Positions 1 to 8,934 of a stretch of DNA of 64,000 nucleotides are shown here, piece after piece. The notes under the pieces were generated by a model, which saw only the letters and a list, made by a program, of their open reading frames with translations, made no database searches and was not told where the DNA came from. Position 1 is the first letter of the stretch, and the number at the start of each line of letters is the position of its first letter. The position numbers and the translations under genes are program-made. Origin of the DNA: Gordonia oryzae (GTDB lineage Bacteria; Actinomycetota; Actinomycetes; Mycobacteriales; Mycobacteriaceae); the NCBI RefSeq assembly GCF_003797185.1, contig NZ_RKMH01000016.1, positions 38,243-102,242 on the forward strand. The letters are read 5' to 3'.

Positions 1-458
1 TCTCGTCCTGTGTGGGATCGTCGCTGCCGCCGATCGCGGGCATCCTGTTGATCGTCTCGGCCGGTGGCGGCTTCAAACAGGTCCTCGTCGACACCGGCAT
101 CGGCACCCTGCTCGCTGACTGGGCATCGGCCGCCAACATCTCGGTCATCCTGCTCGGCTGGGTGCTCGCCGCACTCATCCGTGTCGCCACCGGATCGGCC
201 ACCGTCGCGACCATCACCGCGTCGTCATTGATGCTCGGACTCGTCGACGGGCTGAGTTCGGGCCAGGTGTCGCTGGTGGTTCTGGCGATCGGCGCGGGCT
301 CGGTCTTCCTCTCACACGTCAACGACGCCGGATTCTGGCTGGTCAAGGAGTATTTCGGGATGAGTGTCGGGCAGACCTTCAAGACCTGGTCGGCGATGGA
401 GACGATCCTGTCGGTGACCGGACTGATCGTGGTGTCGGCGCTCGGCCTCGTGATCTGA
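1..458 (+). CDS. GntP-family gluconate/organic-acid permease, C-terminal part
   Basis: This is the last ~150 residues of an inner-membrane proton symporter of the GntP/GntT family, which imports gluconate or related sugar acids. The frame is open to the left edge, so the gene is 5'-truncated by the window. Recognisable family pieces are the glycine-rich stretch AGGGFKQVLVDTGIG, the segment LIRVATGSATVATITA, and SHVNDAGFWLVKEYFGMS, followed by a final hydrophobic helix ending in GLVI. About four membrane segments remain. The GTG at 12 is probably an internal codon. Substrate is not decidable from this part. The next gene starts 51 bases downstream in the same direction but is unrelated. Confidence 0.85.
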   Translation, partial: SSCVGSSLPPIAGILLIVSAGGGFKQVLVDTGIGTLLADWASAANISVILLGWVLAALIRVATGSATVATITASSLMLGLVDGLSSGQVSLVVLAIGAGSVFLSHVNDAGFWLVKEYFGMSVGQTFKTWSAMETILSVTGLIVVSALGLVI

Positions 459-509
459 GGGTGACCGGGATCTACCCCGCGAGGTTACTGTGCGGTAGCT
501 TACCTAGCC

Positions 510-1793
510 ATGAGACGAATTCGGGGATTGAACTCATCACGGCGAACCTGGGGGATTCGGGGTGCGGCGGTGCTCACCGCCGGCGCGCTGGCCGCCGCCG
601 GAGCGAGCCTGGCAGCACCGTCGGCCCAGGCCGCAGACTTCTACACACCGCCCGCGCACTTCGCGAGCGCACCGGGATCGATCATCCGCAGCGAGCCGTC
701 ACCGCTACTGCTGCAGATTCCCGGCATTCCGAACCAGTGGCCGGGCACCGCCAAGCGCGTCATGTACACCTCGGAGTACCAGGACGGTTCGCCGGCCGCG
801 GTGACCGGAACGGTCATCGAACCGACCGCCCCGTGGCGTGGCAAGGGCCCGCGACCGACCGTCGTGCTCGGCCCCGGCACCGTCGGGCAGGGTGATCAAT
901 GCGCCGGATCGAAGCTCATGTCGTTCCCGCTGGCGATCGATCCGAGCAAGCCGTCGATCGCGGTGAACTACTCCGGTCTGGAGATGAATCTCCTGCTCAT
1001 CAACGGTGTGCGCGTGGCGATCACCGACTACATCGGGATGGGCACACCCGGCATCCACACCTACGTCAATCGACTCGAATCCGGCCACGCCATGCTCGAC
1101 GCCGCGCGCGCAGCGCTGAAGATTGCCGGGGCACCGGCGAATTCACCGGTCGCGTTCTCCGGCTACTCGCAAGGCGGTGGTGCGGCGGCATCGGCGGCCG
1201 AACTCGCCTCGACCTACGCACCCGACCTCAACGTCAAGGCCACCTATGCCGGTGCTCCGCCCGCGGATCTGTCGAAGGTGATCGACCGCATCGACGGCAC
1301 CGCGATCTCCGGCGCCATCGGCTACGCCATCAACGGCCTCGAAGCCCGGTACCCGGCGCTCAAGACCGTCGTCGACCGGCAGACCAATGCGGCCGGACAC
1401 ACTGCACTGCAACGGTTGTCGACGCAGTGCATCGGTGACACGATCCTGTCCTACGGATTCCAGCGGACCAACTCCTGGACCCGCAGCGGTCAACCGCTGT
1501 CGGCGATCGTCAACGCCGACCCACAGGTCCGCAAGATCGTCGGGGACCAGCTGATCGGCAAGCTCAAGCCCAACGCCCCGGTGTTGCTCGAGGGCGGGAT
1601 CAACGACGACGTCATCCCGTATGACCAGGTCGCCCAGCTGTATCGGGACTGGAAAGCGCAGGGCGCCACCGTGTCCATGGTCACCAACACCCTCCCGCCG
1701 ATCTTCCCGGGACTGGTCGTGAACCACGCGCTGCCTATGCTCACCACACTGTTGCCGGCGACGAATTTCCTCCTCACCGAACTCGCCAGGTGA
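510..1793 (+). CDS. Secreted lipase (secretory LIP family)
   Basis: A 427-residue exported alpha/beta-hydrolase of the secretory lipase (LIP) family, expected to hydrolyse acylglycerols outside the cytoplasm. The N-terminus has Arg/Lys followed by an Ala-rich hydrophobic core and a likely signal-peptidase site near APSAQA-ADF (residues 37-45). The nucleophile elbow is GYSQGG with Ser220; Asp in GGINDDVIPYDQ and His in VVNHALP near the C-terminus are the likely remaining triad members. Length fits the family. The stop is one base from the ATG of the following secreted protein, so the two are probably co-translated. Lipases of this type are frequent in mycolic-acid bacteria; the exact substrate is unknown. 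Confidence 0.85.
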   Translation: MRRIRGLNSSRRTWGIRGAAVLTAGALAAAGASLAAPSAQAADFYTPPAHFASAPGSIIRSEPSPLLLQIPGIPNQWPGTAKRVMYTSEYQDGSPAAVTGTVIEPTAPWRGKGPRPTVVLGPGTVGQGDQCAGSKLMSFPLAIDPSKPSIAVNYSGLEMNLLLINGVRVAITDYIGMGTPGIHTYVNRLESGHAMLDAARAALKIAGAPANSPVAFSGYSQGGGAAASAAELASTYAPDLNVKATYAGAPPADLSKVIDRIDGTAISGAIGYAINGLEARYPALKTVVDRQTNAAGHTALQRLSTQCIGDTILSYGFQRTNSWTRSGQPLSAIVNADPQVRKIVGDQLIGKLKPNAPVLLEGGINDDVIPYDQVAQLYRDWKAQGATVSMVTNTLPPIFPGLVVNHALPMLTTLLPATNFLLTELAR

Positions 1794-1794
1794 C

Positions 1795-3234
1795 ATGACG
1801 GCGGGTCGACGGGTCCGGGCGGCGGCGGTCGCGGCGCTGATCACCGGCATGGTGGTCGCCGGCTCGGGCCGCGCTGCCGGGGACCCGCCGCCCGATCCGG
1901 GGCCGCCGATCCTCGGACCGCCGGGCACGTCGCTGATGCACGGGGATCTCGAGTCCACCGACTCCACGCCTCACCCCGGACCCGGCCGCGGCGCCCGGCT
2001 GCTCGCGTCGTCGGTACCGGGAGCCGCGTGCGCGGCAACCTTCGTGGGCAGCGGCGGCATGCCGGTCTCGTTGTGCACCAGGTACATCGGAGCACCCGGA
2101 GACGGGTCTGCAGGCGGGTTCGCGGTGCCGTCGGTGACGCTGTTCGATCCGGCGTCCGCCGCACCGCTGGCGTCGGTTCAATTGGCCAAGGGCGGATTGC
2201 TCGGCGGGGTGTACGGGTACCTCGACGGCCGCGACCGGGTGGTCGTCGCCGACGGCTCGAACGCGATCCTCTTCGTTGCCCACCGGCACACCACCCGCGG
2301 GTGGCAGGTGTACGTCGACGACCGGATCGACGTGTCCGGGCACATCCCCTCCGGCGACTCGATCACCGGCCTGGCGCCGGATGGGTTGGGCCGCATCTGG
2401 TTTGCGACCGCCCACGGCGTGATCGGCACCGTCGACACCGACCGTCGCGTGCACTCGGTGCATCTGCCGCCCGGCGAGGACCTCGGCAACGGACTCAGCG
2501 TCCGCCCCGGTGGTGTCTCGGTGCTCACCACGCACGCGCTGTACGAGATGTGGGCGACCCCGGGTGCCGCGCCGCACACGATCTGGCGACAGGCCTACGA
2601 CCGCGGCCCGGCACGCAAACCCGGCCAGCTGACGTGGGGATCGGGCACGACGCCAACGTATTTCGGTCCCGGCGGCGAAGGCTGGGTGGCGATCGTGGAC
2701 AACGCCGCGCACCACCCGTCGCTGATCGTGCGAGACAGCGACACCGGTCGGCTCGTGTGCACAATGCCTGCCTTCGGCACGTCCGGTCAGGGCACCGAGA
2801 ACTCGCCGATGGCGTGGGGTGACTCACTGGTCATTCCCAGCACCTATGGCTATCAGTACCCGCCGCTGGCGGTGTCGGGGCCGTCGGTCCCGGCGACTTC
2901 GGGCTTCGTCGGCGGGTCGACCCGCATCGACGTGACCGCGCGCGGCTGTCATCGGGTCTGGGAGAACAACGACCGCCTCGCGTCGTTGCCGAAGCTCTCC
3001 CGCGCCGACGGACTCATCCACGGCCTCGGATACGGGCCGTATGTGCCGGGGGCGATCCAACAGAGCGGGCCGGTCGACTACATCGCGAGCGACTTCGCCA
3101 CCGGACGGCGGGTGGTCACCCGGCAGATCGGTACCGCTCCGATCGACGAGCCGCTGGAACTGACGGGCACCATCGCCGCCGATGGCATGTTGTGGCAGGC
3201 GACGGTCGGTCACATGCTCAAGATCGGCCGGTGA
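1795..3234 (+). CDS. Secreted protein, possibly beta-propeller-like
   Basis: A 479-residue protein that I do not recognise as a named family. It begins with a basic stretch and an Ala-rich hydrophobic segment ending near GSGRAAGDPP, a good signal peptide. The mature part has repeated strand-like units such as GLAPDGLGRIWFATAHGVI and GGEGWVAIVDNAAHHPSLIV, which resemble blades of NHL/SMP-30-type propellers, but I cannot count a full set. Several Cys residues could form disulfides after export. It starts one base after the lipase stop codon, so coupled expression with the lipase is likely; a role around the lipase or its substrate is inference only. Confidence 0.7.
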   Translation: MTAGRRVRAAAVAALITGMVVAGSGRAAGDPPPDPGPPILGPPGTSLMHGDLESTDSTPHPGPGRGARLLASSVPGAACAATFVGSGGMPVSLCTRYIGAPGDGSAGGFAVPSVTLFDPASAAPLASVQLAKGGLLGGVYGYLDGRDRVVVADGSNAILFVAHRHTTRGWQVYVDDRIDVSGHIPSGDSITGLAPDGLGRIWFATAHGVIGTVDTDRRVHSVHLPPGEDLGNGLSVRPGGVSVLTTHALYEMWATPGAAPHTIWRQAYDRGPARKPGQLTWGSGTTPTYFGPGGEGWVAIVDNAAHHPSLIVRDSDTGRLVCTMPAFGTSGQGTENSPMAWGDSLVIPSTYGYQYPPLAVSGPSVPATSGFVGGSTRIDVTARGCHRVWENNDRLASLPKLSRADGLIHGLGYGPYVPGAIQQSGPVDYIASDFATGRRVVTRQIGTAPIDEPLELTGTIAADGMLWQATVGHMLKIGR

Positions 3235-3316
3235 GCTCGGTGGTCGACGGTCGCCCTCCGTGTTCCGATGACCGGGCGCGCCACCGCGCCGACGCGACGA
3301 GTGTCACAATGCGACC

Positions 3317-3973
3317 ATGATCGATCCCACCTCCGAGGACCCCGACCGCAGGCCCTCGCAGGCCGAGCTCGACGCGCAGGACCTTGCCGAACTGCAGCGG
3401 ACCTCGGCCGACCGGGACCGGGCCAATCTGTACCCGAAGCCGCCCACCGCGCCCGGGCCTGCGCCGGCTGCTTTGGCGCTGCACGCCCGGGTGGCCTTCT
3501 GGGGCGCGGCCGCTGCCGGTTTGGTGTGCGTCGTGTACGGGGCGATCAATCTCGGAGCGATCCGAGATCTTCTTCGTGATCGGATGCTCGCCGACGCCGT
3601 GGCCACGCCGAAGGGTCAACCCAGCGCCGGTCAGATCAACACCTTCGCGTCGGTGCTGCCGGTCGCCGGGCTGATCGTCACCGTGCTGTTCCTTCTCGGC
3701 GCATACCTGTTTCTCCGGGCCACTGCCACCCATCACAGCCGCAACTGCCGCAATTTCTTCCTCACGATCGTCGTCCTGAACCTCATGTGCATCCCGGTGG
3801 GACTCGATCTCTTCTTCCGCTATCCGAGCTTGTGGTCGGGGACCGTGATTCTCGGATGGATTCAGTTCGCGTTGCTGCTGGTGTCGGCGGTCATGACCCT
3901 GCGCCGTGTCGTCGATCGCTGGCTGCCCGAGTCGACCCGGATGCGCCCGACGCGAATGCTGCGGGCCCGGTAA
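3317..3973 (+). CDS. Four-helix membrane protein, unknown function
   Basis: A 218-residue hypothetical protein. The first ~55 residues are polar and Pro/Asp-rich, followed by about four hydrophobic segments: near VAFWGAAAAGLVCVVYGAI, LPVAGLIVTVLFLLGAYLF, FFLTIVVLNLMCIPVGLDLF and ILGWIQFALLLVSAVMTL. The C-terminus is strongly basic. I see no catalytic motif. Proteins of this shape (soluble tail plus four helices) are common in Gordonia and Rhodococcus. It stands alone, convergent with the amidohydrolase gene 27 bases downstream. Confidence 0.65.
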   Translation: MIDPTSEDPDRRPSQAELDAQDLAELQRTSADRDRANLYPKPPTAPGPAPAALALHARVAFWGAAAAGLVCVVYGAINLGAIRDLLRDRMLADAVATPKGQPSAGQINTFASVLPVAGLIVTVLFLLGAYLFLRATATHHSRNCRNFFLTIVVLNLMCIPVGLDLFFRYPSLWSGTVILGWIQFALLLVSAVMTLRRVVDRWLPESTRMRPTRMLRAR

Positions 3974-4000
3974 GGAACTCGCCGTGGCCGCAGCCACCGG

Positions 4001-5329
4001 TCACCCGGCCGTCGCGGCGATCAGCTCCTTGGTGAACTCGGCCTCGTCGATGCGCGTGCTGCGACCGTCGGCGACGACGATCTCGCCGTCGACCATCACC
4101 GTGTCCACCAGACGCGGGGAGCCGGTGGTCAGTAGCGCGGCGCCCGGATCGCCGACCGGGAGTGTGGCGTAATCCCGGTCGAAGCGCAGCAGTGTCAGGT
4201 CGGCGGGGGCGCCGACGGCGACGCCACCGATCGATTCGGGGAGCCCGAGCGCCACGTTCGCGCCGCCGCAGGCGATGTCGAGCATCGTCGCGTTGCCCAT
4301 CAGATCCGCGCGCCGATGCACCGCCCGCTGCAGATAGGCGCCGATGCGTAATGTCTCGAGCATGTCCTGGGTGTCGTTGCTGGCCGCGCCGTCGACACCG
4401 AGCCCCACCGCGAGGCCTCGATCGAGCATCGCAGGCACCGGGGCGACGCCACTGCCGAGTCGCATGTTCGACAACGGGTTGTGCGAGATCGCCACACCGC
4501 GGTCGGCGAGCAGAGCCTGGCCGTACTCGTCGAGTTCGACGCAGTGCACCGCGAGCACCCGATCCCAGAGGAAACCGCCGCGATCGAGGTAGTCGACGGC
4601 ACCGACACCGGCGTGTTCACGGCACATCACATCGTCGGTCGGCGTCTCCAGCAGATGGATGGAGACCGACAGGTCACGCTCCTGGGCGAACTCACGCAGC
4701 GTCGTCATGCCCGGCTCGGTGAGCGAACGCGGATTCGGGACCGCGAGGGCGATCGAGATCGTCGACCCGTCGACCTGCGTCCGTAGGTGATCGATGTGGT
4801 CCACGACCTCGTCGAGGGGTTGCATGAGCCGTGGCTCGAAGCCCCACTTGCGGGTCGCGTCACCCCGATCGGCGACGCCCCGCCCGAGTAGGGCACGAAT
4901 CCCGGTGTCGTGCAACGCCTGGATCACCGCACCGTGGACCTCATCCGAGGGGTGGGGCCACATGTGCTCGACGAGGGTCGTCGTGCCCGATCGCAGACTC
5001 TCCAGGCAGGCTGCCGCCGCCGCGAGATAAGCGCGTTCCGGCGTGATGACCACCGACTGCTCGCCGACGGCCAAGAGCCACTCCAGAAGTGGTGTGCACT
5101 CGGCGATTCCGCGCATCAGCGACTGCTGCAGATGGGTGTGGGTATTGACGAAGCCGGGGATGAGTACCGCGGGCAGTGCGGAGTCGGGAGAGGCGGTGGT
5201 GTCGGAGATCGCGCTGATGACCCCGGCAGCTACATACACATCCTGGTGGGCGACCCATGTGCCGCCCATGCGGACGGTGACGTCGGTGAATGCCCGCTCT
5301 CCGGCCGGAGAGCCATCACGGGCGGTCAT
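4001..5329 (-). CDS. Amidohydrolase-superfamily deaminase/hydrolase
   Basis: A 442-residue metal-dependent hydrolase of the branch that contains 8-oxoguanine, S-adenosylhomocysteine and triazine hydrolases. Metal ligands visible are HTH at 64-66, His in SIHLLET (225), His in AVHCVE (262) and Asp in GVDGAA (313); the segment HNPLSNMRLGSG is typical of this branch. The enzyme should be cytosolic and remove an amino or chloro group from an N-heterocycle or similar ring; the substrate cannot be read from sequence. Its ATG overlaps the stop of the upstream oxygenase gene by four bases, so the two form an operon and may act on the same catabolic route. Confidence 0.85.
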   Translation of the reverse strand: MTARDGSPAGERAFTDVTVRMGGTWVAHQDVYVAAGVISAISDTTASPDSALPAVLIPGFVNTHTHLQQSLMRGIAECTPLLEWLLAVGEQSVVITPERAYLAAAAACLESLRSGTTTLVEHMWPHPSDEVHGAVIQALHDTGIRALLGRGVADRGDATRKWGFEPRLMQPLDEVVDHIDHLRTQVDGSTISIALAVPNPRSLTEPGMTTLREFAQERDLSVSIHLLETPTDDVMCREHAGVGAVDYLDRGGFLWDRVLAVHCVELDEYGQALLADRGVAISHNPLSNMRLGSGVAPVPAMLDRGLAVGLGVDGAASNDTQDMLETLRIGAYLQRAVHRRADLMGNATMLDIACGGANVALGLPESIGGVAVGAPADLTLLRFDRDYATLPVGDPGAALLTTGSPRLVDTVMVDGEIVVADGRSTRIDEAEFTKELIAATAG

Positions 5330-6387
5330 CGACGGCTCTTGGTGGCGTCGAAGTTTGCTGAAAGTCGTTGGGCAATATAATCGGCCGCAGTAATCGGAGG
5401 GTACTTGCCCCCCGCGCTCTCGATCAGCACGTCGGTGTTGGCCTGCGCGAAGTAGGCGATGGTGTAGCGCGGGCCCTGGTACTCGCCGCGACGCGGTGCG
5501 CGCACCCGATGGAAGTTCGACGGCAGGGTGTCATCGGACCAGCGCATCAGCATGTCGCCGATGTTGCAGGTGATTGCCTCGTCTGACGGGTCGACGGGAG
5601 TCCATGCCTGGCTGTCGGCTTCGGCTCCCGGCAGGACTTGCAGACCGCCCTGCCCTGACCGCTGGAACAGCAGGGTCAGCACATCGAAGTCGGTATGCGC
5701 ACCCGCTCGCCAAATGGTGGGCTCGTCGAGCAACTCGTCGGGGAAGCGGTAGTAGTGCAACAGCCGCAGAGTGCACTGATAGGTATCAACGTCCGGATCG
5801 TGTGCGCGGGTGAAGAACTCGCGATCGAAGCCGAGCTTGTCGGCAAAGCAGCCGAGCAGCGACATCGCGAGTTTCCGGCACCGCGACTCGAAATCATCGA
5901 GGGTACAGCGGAATCCGGCGAGTTCGTCCTCGGTGGGCCACAAACCGTCCATCCGTGGGCGGGTGAACTGGTAGGACTCCTTCTGATCCGGGGTGCCGAC
6001 CGACGGCCGGACCTGGGTCATGAACTCCCAGCCCGCGTTCCGCCCCCTCTTCAGCGGATAGCGCTCCTTGATCTTCTGGGGCAGTGCGAAGAACCGCTCG
6101 GACATGGTGAACGCATGGTTCACCACGGACATGTCGATGCCGTGATCGACGATCTGGAAGAACCCGATATCGGTTGCGGCCGAGAAGAGTTGCTCGGTGA
6201 TCTCGGCGCGGCGGGCGGCGAAATCGGCGAGGGAGATCTGGCGGACCTCGCGGTCGGCGGTCTCGGTGCCCACATCACCCATCCGTGACTCCCGGGTGAG
6301 TTCGGCCATCGGAGTGGCCGGGATGTGGGTGGGATCGGTATGGGTGGCAGACGTGTGAATATCGACGGTGGTCGTCGTGTCGTTCAT
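5326..6387 (-). CDS. 2-oxoglutarate/Fe(II) oxygenase, isopenicillin-N-synthase type
   Basis: A 353-residue cytosolic non-haem iron oxygenase. The N-terminal DIOX_N part contains GFFQIVDHGID (75-85); the double-stranded beta-helix carries the iron triad His231-x-Asp233 (GAHTDFDVLTLL) and His293 (NFHRVRAP), with Arg307 in GPRYTIAYF as the 2OG carboxylate anchor. I placed the start at the ATG at 6387, because the upstream 130 codons of open frame show no family similarity and are composition-driven. It is followed by an overlapping amidohydrolase. Oxygenases of this type in actinomycete catabolic operons hydroxylate small amines, pyrimidines or alkyl groups; the substrate here is unknown. Confidence 0.85.
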   Translation of the reverse strand: MNDTTTTVDIHTSATHTDPTHIPATPMAELTRESRMGDVGTETADREVRQISLADFAARRAEITEQLFSAATDIGFFQIVDHGIDMSVVNHAFTMSERFFALPQKIKERYPLKRGRNAGWEFMTQVRPSVGTPDQKESYQFTRPRMDGLWPTEDELAGFRCTLDDFESRCRKLAMSLLGCFADKLGFDREFFTRAHDPDVDTYQCTLRLLHYYRFPDELLDEPTIWRAGAHTDFDVLTLLFQRSGQGGLQVLPGAEADSQAWTPVDPSDEAITCNIGDMLMRWSDDTLPSNFHRVRAPRRGEYQGPRYTIAYFAQANTDVLIESAGGKYPPITAADYIAQRLSANFDATKSRR

Positions 6388-6951
6388 GGTGTGACTCTCT
6401 CGGTGGTCATGAGACGGTGTGCGCTTTTCGACGCCGGCCGCGTGAGAGAGGAGTGGCCGACGGACGCGAACAATCGGCTTCTTGCCGGTTGCTACACACG
6501 ATCTCGTGCCGAAGATGATACGACGCCTTCGGCGGGCCCGCCATTCGGAAGGGGCGCGGGTGAGTAGGTAGGTCGAACCTGCCCAGGTTGGAGTTGATCC
6601 GATAGTTGGATCTCCTCCACACACCTGGTGTGCCGCAGCCGCGGGGACAACAGAGCCGTCGACTGCGTCGTCGCCGCGACACCGTATCGGAACCCCGACC
6701 ACGGGTACCTCCTCGAAGAGGCCGAGATCACCTTCTGGGTGGTGTTGCCGATCCCGCGGCGCGGTTTCGGTGACCGCCGTCACCGAGGCCCGTGATCTGT
6801 TGCCGGGAATTCTCGCCCAATTCGTCGCATCGGGAACGCGGAGACGTCGAGAATGGTTGATGAGCAGGGTAGTTCGACAACAACCGGAAATTCGCTCGAT
6901 CGAGTACGTCCAACACGCCGTCCACGGGCGGCCGACAACCGAGGAGACATC
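6388..6951. other. Divergent intergenic region without a gene
   Basis: About 560 bases between the divergent oxygenase and Ohr-type genes. Open frames here have no recognisable protein. The region must hold both promoters, but I cannot point to a clear operator. A purine-rich ribosome site (gaggag) lies at 6941-6946 ahead of the Ohr-type ATG. Confidence 0.5.
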
Positions 6952-7383
6952 ATGGCAATCGCACCCGCATACAGCATCTCGTCCAAGGCCAGTGGCGGCG
7001 GCCGCGACGGAGAAGTGGTCTCCGCGAGTGGTCAGATCGACCTCGAACTGCGTCCGCCGAAGGAACTCGGGGGCAGCGGCGAGGGTAGCAACCCCGAGGA
7101 GCTGTTCTCGGCCGGCTACGCCGCCTGCTTCCTCGGCGCCCTGCGCGCCACCTCCACGCAGGCGGGCTCGCCCGCACCCGACGACGCCACCGTCACCGTG
7201 ACCGTGGGCATCGGCAAGGACGAGTCCGACGGCGGTTTCGGGCTAGTCGTGGACATCGAGACCTACCTGCCGGGCCTCGACGAGGCGAAGGCCAAGGAAC
7301 TCGTCGAGAAGGCACATGCTTTCTGCCCGTACTCCAAGGCCACCAAGGGCAACATCAATCACACTCTGACGGTCCGTGTCTGA
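6952..7383 (+). CDS. ohr: Organic hydroperoxide resistance protein (Ohr/OsmC family)
   Basis: A 143-residue thiol peroxidase of the Ohr/OsmC family, which reduces organic hydroperoxides in the cytosol. The two redox cysteines are Cys59 in AGYAACFLGAL and Cys125 in HAFCPYSKATKGN; Glu51 in NPEELFSAGY and Arg18 in the N-terminal loop are the usual partners. I chose the ATG at 6952 because it follows a good ribosome site and gives the family length; a longer frame from 6853 adds a non-homologous leader. No OhrR-type MarR regulator is encoded next to it in this window, so its control is not evident. Ohr rather than OsmC is the better guess from the NPEELF motif. Confidence 0.88.
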   Translation: MAIAPAYSISSKASGGGRDGEVVSASGQIDLELRPPKELGGSGEGSNPEELFSAGYAACFLGALRATSTQAGSPAPDDATVTVTVGIGKDESDGGFGLVVDIETYLPGLDEAKAKELVEKAHAFCPYSKATKGNINHTLTVRV

Positions 7384-7459
7384 GGACGTCACGGTCCACC
7401 GCGCCACCGCGCGTTGCCGGCCACAGTCAGGCAACCTCACCACAAGTCGGGGTCACACC

Positions 7460-7591
7460 ATGTCTGCGCCGTCCACCCCCATCGCCGGCCGCCTCATCGC
7501 CGGCCGCCTGAGAGATGAGCAGAAGGAGATCACCGTCACGACCCTCGTCGATCGGATCGCTCTGTCGCTGATCGCCGCGCACGCCCACTGA
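7460..7591 (+). CDS. Candidate small protein, 43 residues
   Basis: A short open frame after the Ohr-type gene, starting MSAPSTPIAGRLIAGRL and ending IALSLIAAHAH. It contains a 15-base tandem duplication (7480-7494 and 7495-7509) that repeats IAGRL. I see no clear ribosome site, and I do not recognise the protein. It may be spurious. Confidence 0.25.
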   Translation: MSAPSTPIAGRLIAGRLRDEQKEITVTTLVDRIALSLIAAHAH

Positions 7592-7953
7592 GACGTCGCC
7601 GGCGACCAACGCCGGTCGATGCATGCACCTCGAACTCGACGAGCTCGTCGGTGTCGCTCGCGCAATTCACCGACGCGGCCCGCCGAGCGTGCCACAGCCG
7701 TGGCGTCAGCCCGCATGGGCGCGCAGACCGTCGCCACGACCGCAGGCACTAAGGGATTCGGAGAGGGCGGAACCAGGGACACCGGTGGCAGCCATTGGTG
7801 GCCTGAGTGCACCGATACCCGGTGGATGCGAGGGCGACAGCCTGGACCTCGGCTCCGTCGTCGTATCCGGGGTGCGACGTTGTCGCCGACGGGGCCGGGC
7901 GGCGGCTGTGACCTGACGCACGGCGCAGAGGATGACGGCGGTAGCGTGAGGGA
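7592..7953. other. Gene-free stretch
   Basis: About 360 bases between the small frame and the next membrane protein. Several frames are open by composition only. I see no repeat, terminator or RNA motif here. Confidence 0.4.
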
Positions 7954-8568
7954 GTGGAGTACTGGGGAGTCATGGCAGGGATCGGACTGCTGGCCGTCGT
8001 CGTCGCGGGTATTGCCTTCGTCCGCTACCGCGATCGGGAAACAGAACAGCTACGACGCGGCGCGTCGCTGGCCGCCGAGTTACGTGCCCTGGCCGACGGT
8101 GATGCGGTGCGGTTGGCTGCGGTCGAGGAGTACGAGACCTCGCTCTATCAGCGATTGTTCTACGTCTCGACGGTGTCGCCGCGGGTGCGCAGCGCGGTGT
8201 GGTCCCTGCTCGCGGCGGTCCTCTCGGCCGGCGGTGCCCTGGTGACACGCGGTGACGGTCTGACGCTGGCCATCGTGCATTGGACAACGTTGTTCCTCGC
8301 GGTCGTCTTCGCCCTAGCAGCGTTGTTCTTCGCGGGTCTGGCCGCGTTCCACGCGGCCACCACACCGCGCGTCTCGTTCGCCGAGTCCTACACCAACGAT
8401 GACACTGCTGGTTCCGGGGGTGCTGGTTCTGACACCGCTGGTTCTGGCGCTGCTGACACCATCGACCCGCCGGCGGACACCGACGCGTCGGCGGACGAGG
8501 ACACTTCGGCCACCGCAAAGGCGGCCACCGAAAAGGCGACCACCGACGAGGCCGTACCGACTCCGTAA
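7954..8568 (+). CDS. Membrane protein with acidic/Thr-Ala-rich tail
   Basis: A 204-residue hypothetical membrane protein. One N-terminal helix (GIGLLAVVVAGIAFV) is followed by a charged stretch (~25-70) that may form a coiled coil, then two helices (VWSLLAAVLSAGGALV and TLFLAVVFALAALFFAGLAA). The last ~60 residues are low-complexity (Ala, Thr, Asp, Glu) and probably disordered. The GTG at 7954 is the longest start; the ATG at 7972 is an alternative. No catalytic motif is visible. Confidence 0.6.
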   Translation: MEYWGVMAGIGLLAVVVAGIAFVRYRDRETEQLRRGASLAAELRALADGDAVRLAAVEEYETSLYQRLFYVSTVSPRVRSAVWSLLAAVLSAGGALVTRGDGLTLAIVHWTTLFLAVVFALAALFFAGLAAFHAATTPRVSFAESYTNDDTAGSGGAGSDTAGSGAADTIDPPADTDASADEDTSATAKAATEKATTDEAVPTP

Positions 8569-8934
8569 CTTGCTGAACTCTGTGAATTCGTGCGCCAATC
8601 CGGGACAAGAACCGATCAATTCGTCCACGTTGTCGCACTTGTGCTGCGCGGTCGGTCCGAGGTCGTCGGGTGAGGCGCTGCCGCGCATCATCATCCGTTC
8701 GGCGTGCACGTCGTTCTGAACCCGGCGGAGTATCGACGGCGGATGACCGTCGTCGCCGACTCGACGCCGCCGACGCGGAGGCGAGAATGGCCGATCCTCG
8801 ATCCCGCCGCGAACTCCGCAGCCCAAGGCCATTTGCCGCGCCACCTGCCTGCGCGACGGGATAACTTGGGGACACCACCTCGCTGCGCGGGCATGCGCGT
8901 GGCGTCGAGGAGGCCGACGACGAGAGGACCCGAC
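8569..8934. other. Gene-free stretch upstream of dipeptidase
   Basis: About 365 bases. An open frame continuous with the dipeptidase begins at 8704, but those 77 residues are Arg/Pro-rich and unlike the M20 family, so I treat the region as 5' untranslated or intergenic. A ribosome-site-like gagagg lies at 8921-8926. Confidence 0.45.

Noticed and set aside
6388..6783. N-terminal extension of the oxygenase open frame
   Set aside because: 130 Arg/Pro-rich codons without family similarity; the family begins at ATG 6387.
7508..7513. ctgaga word resembling part of a TPP riboswitch
   Set aside because: The other conserved parts (ACCTGA and the rest of the fold) are absent, and it lies inside a small frame.
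7513..7575. Short frame ending LCR like actinobacterial cysteine leader peptides
   Set aside because: No cysteine or sulfur gene follows, and the frame overlaps another by chance.
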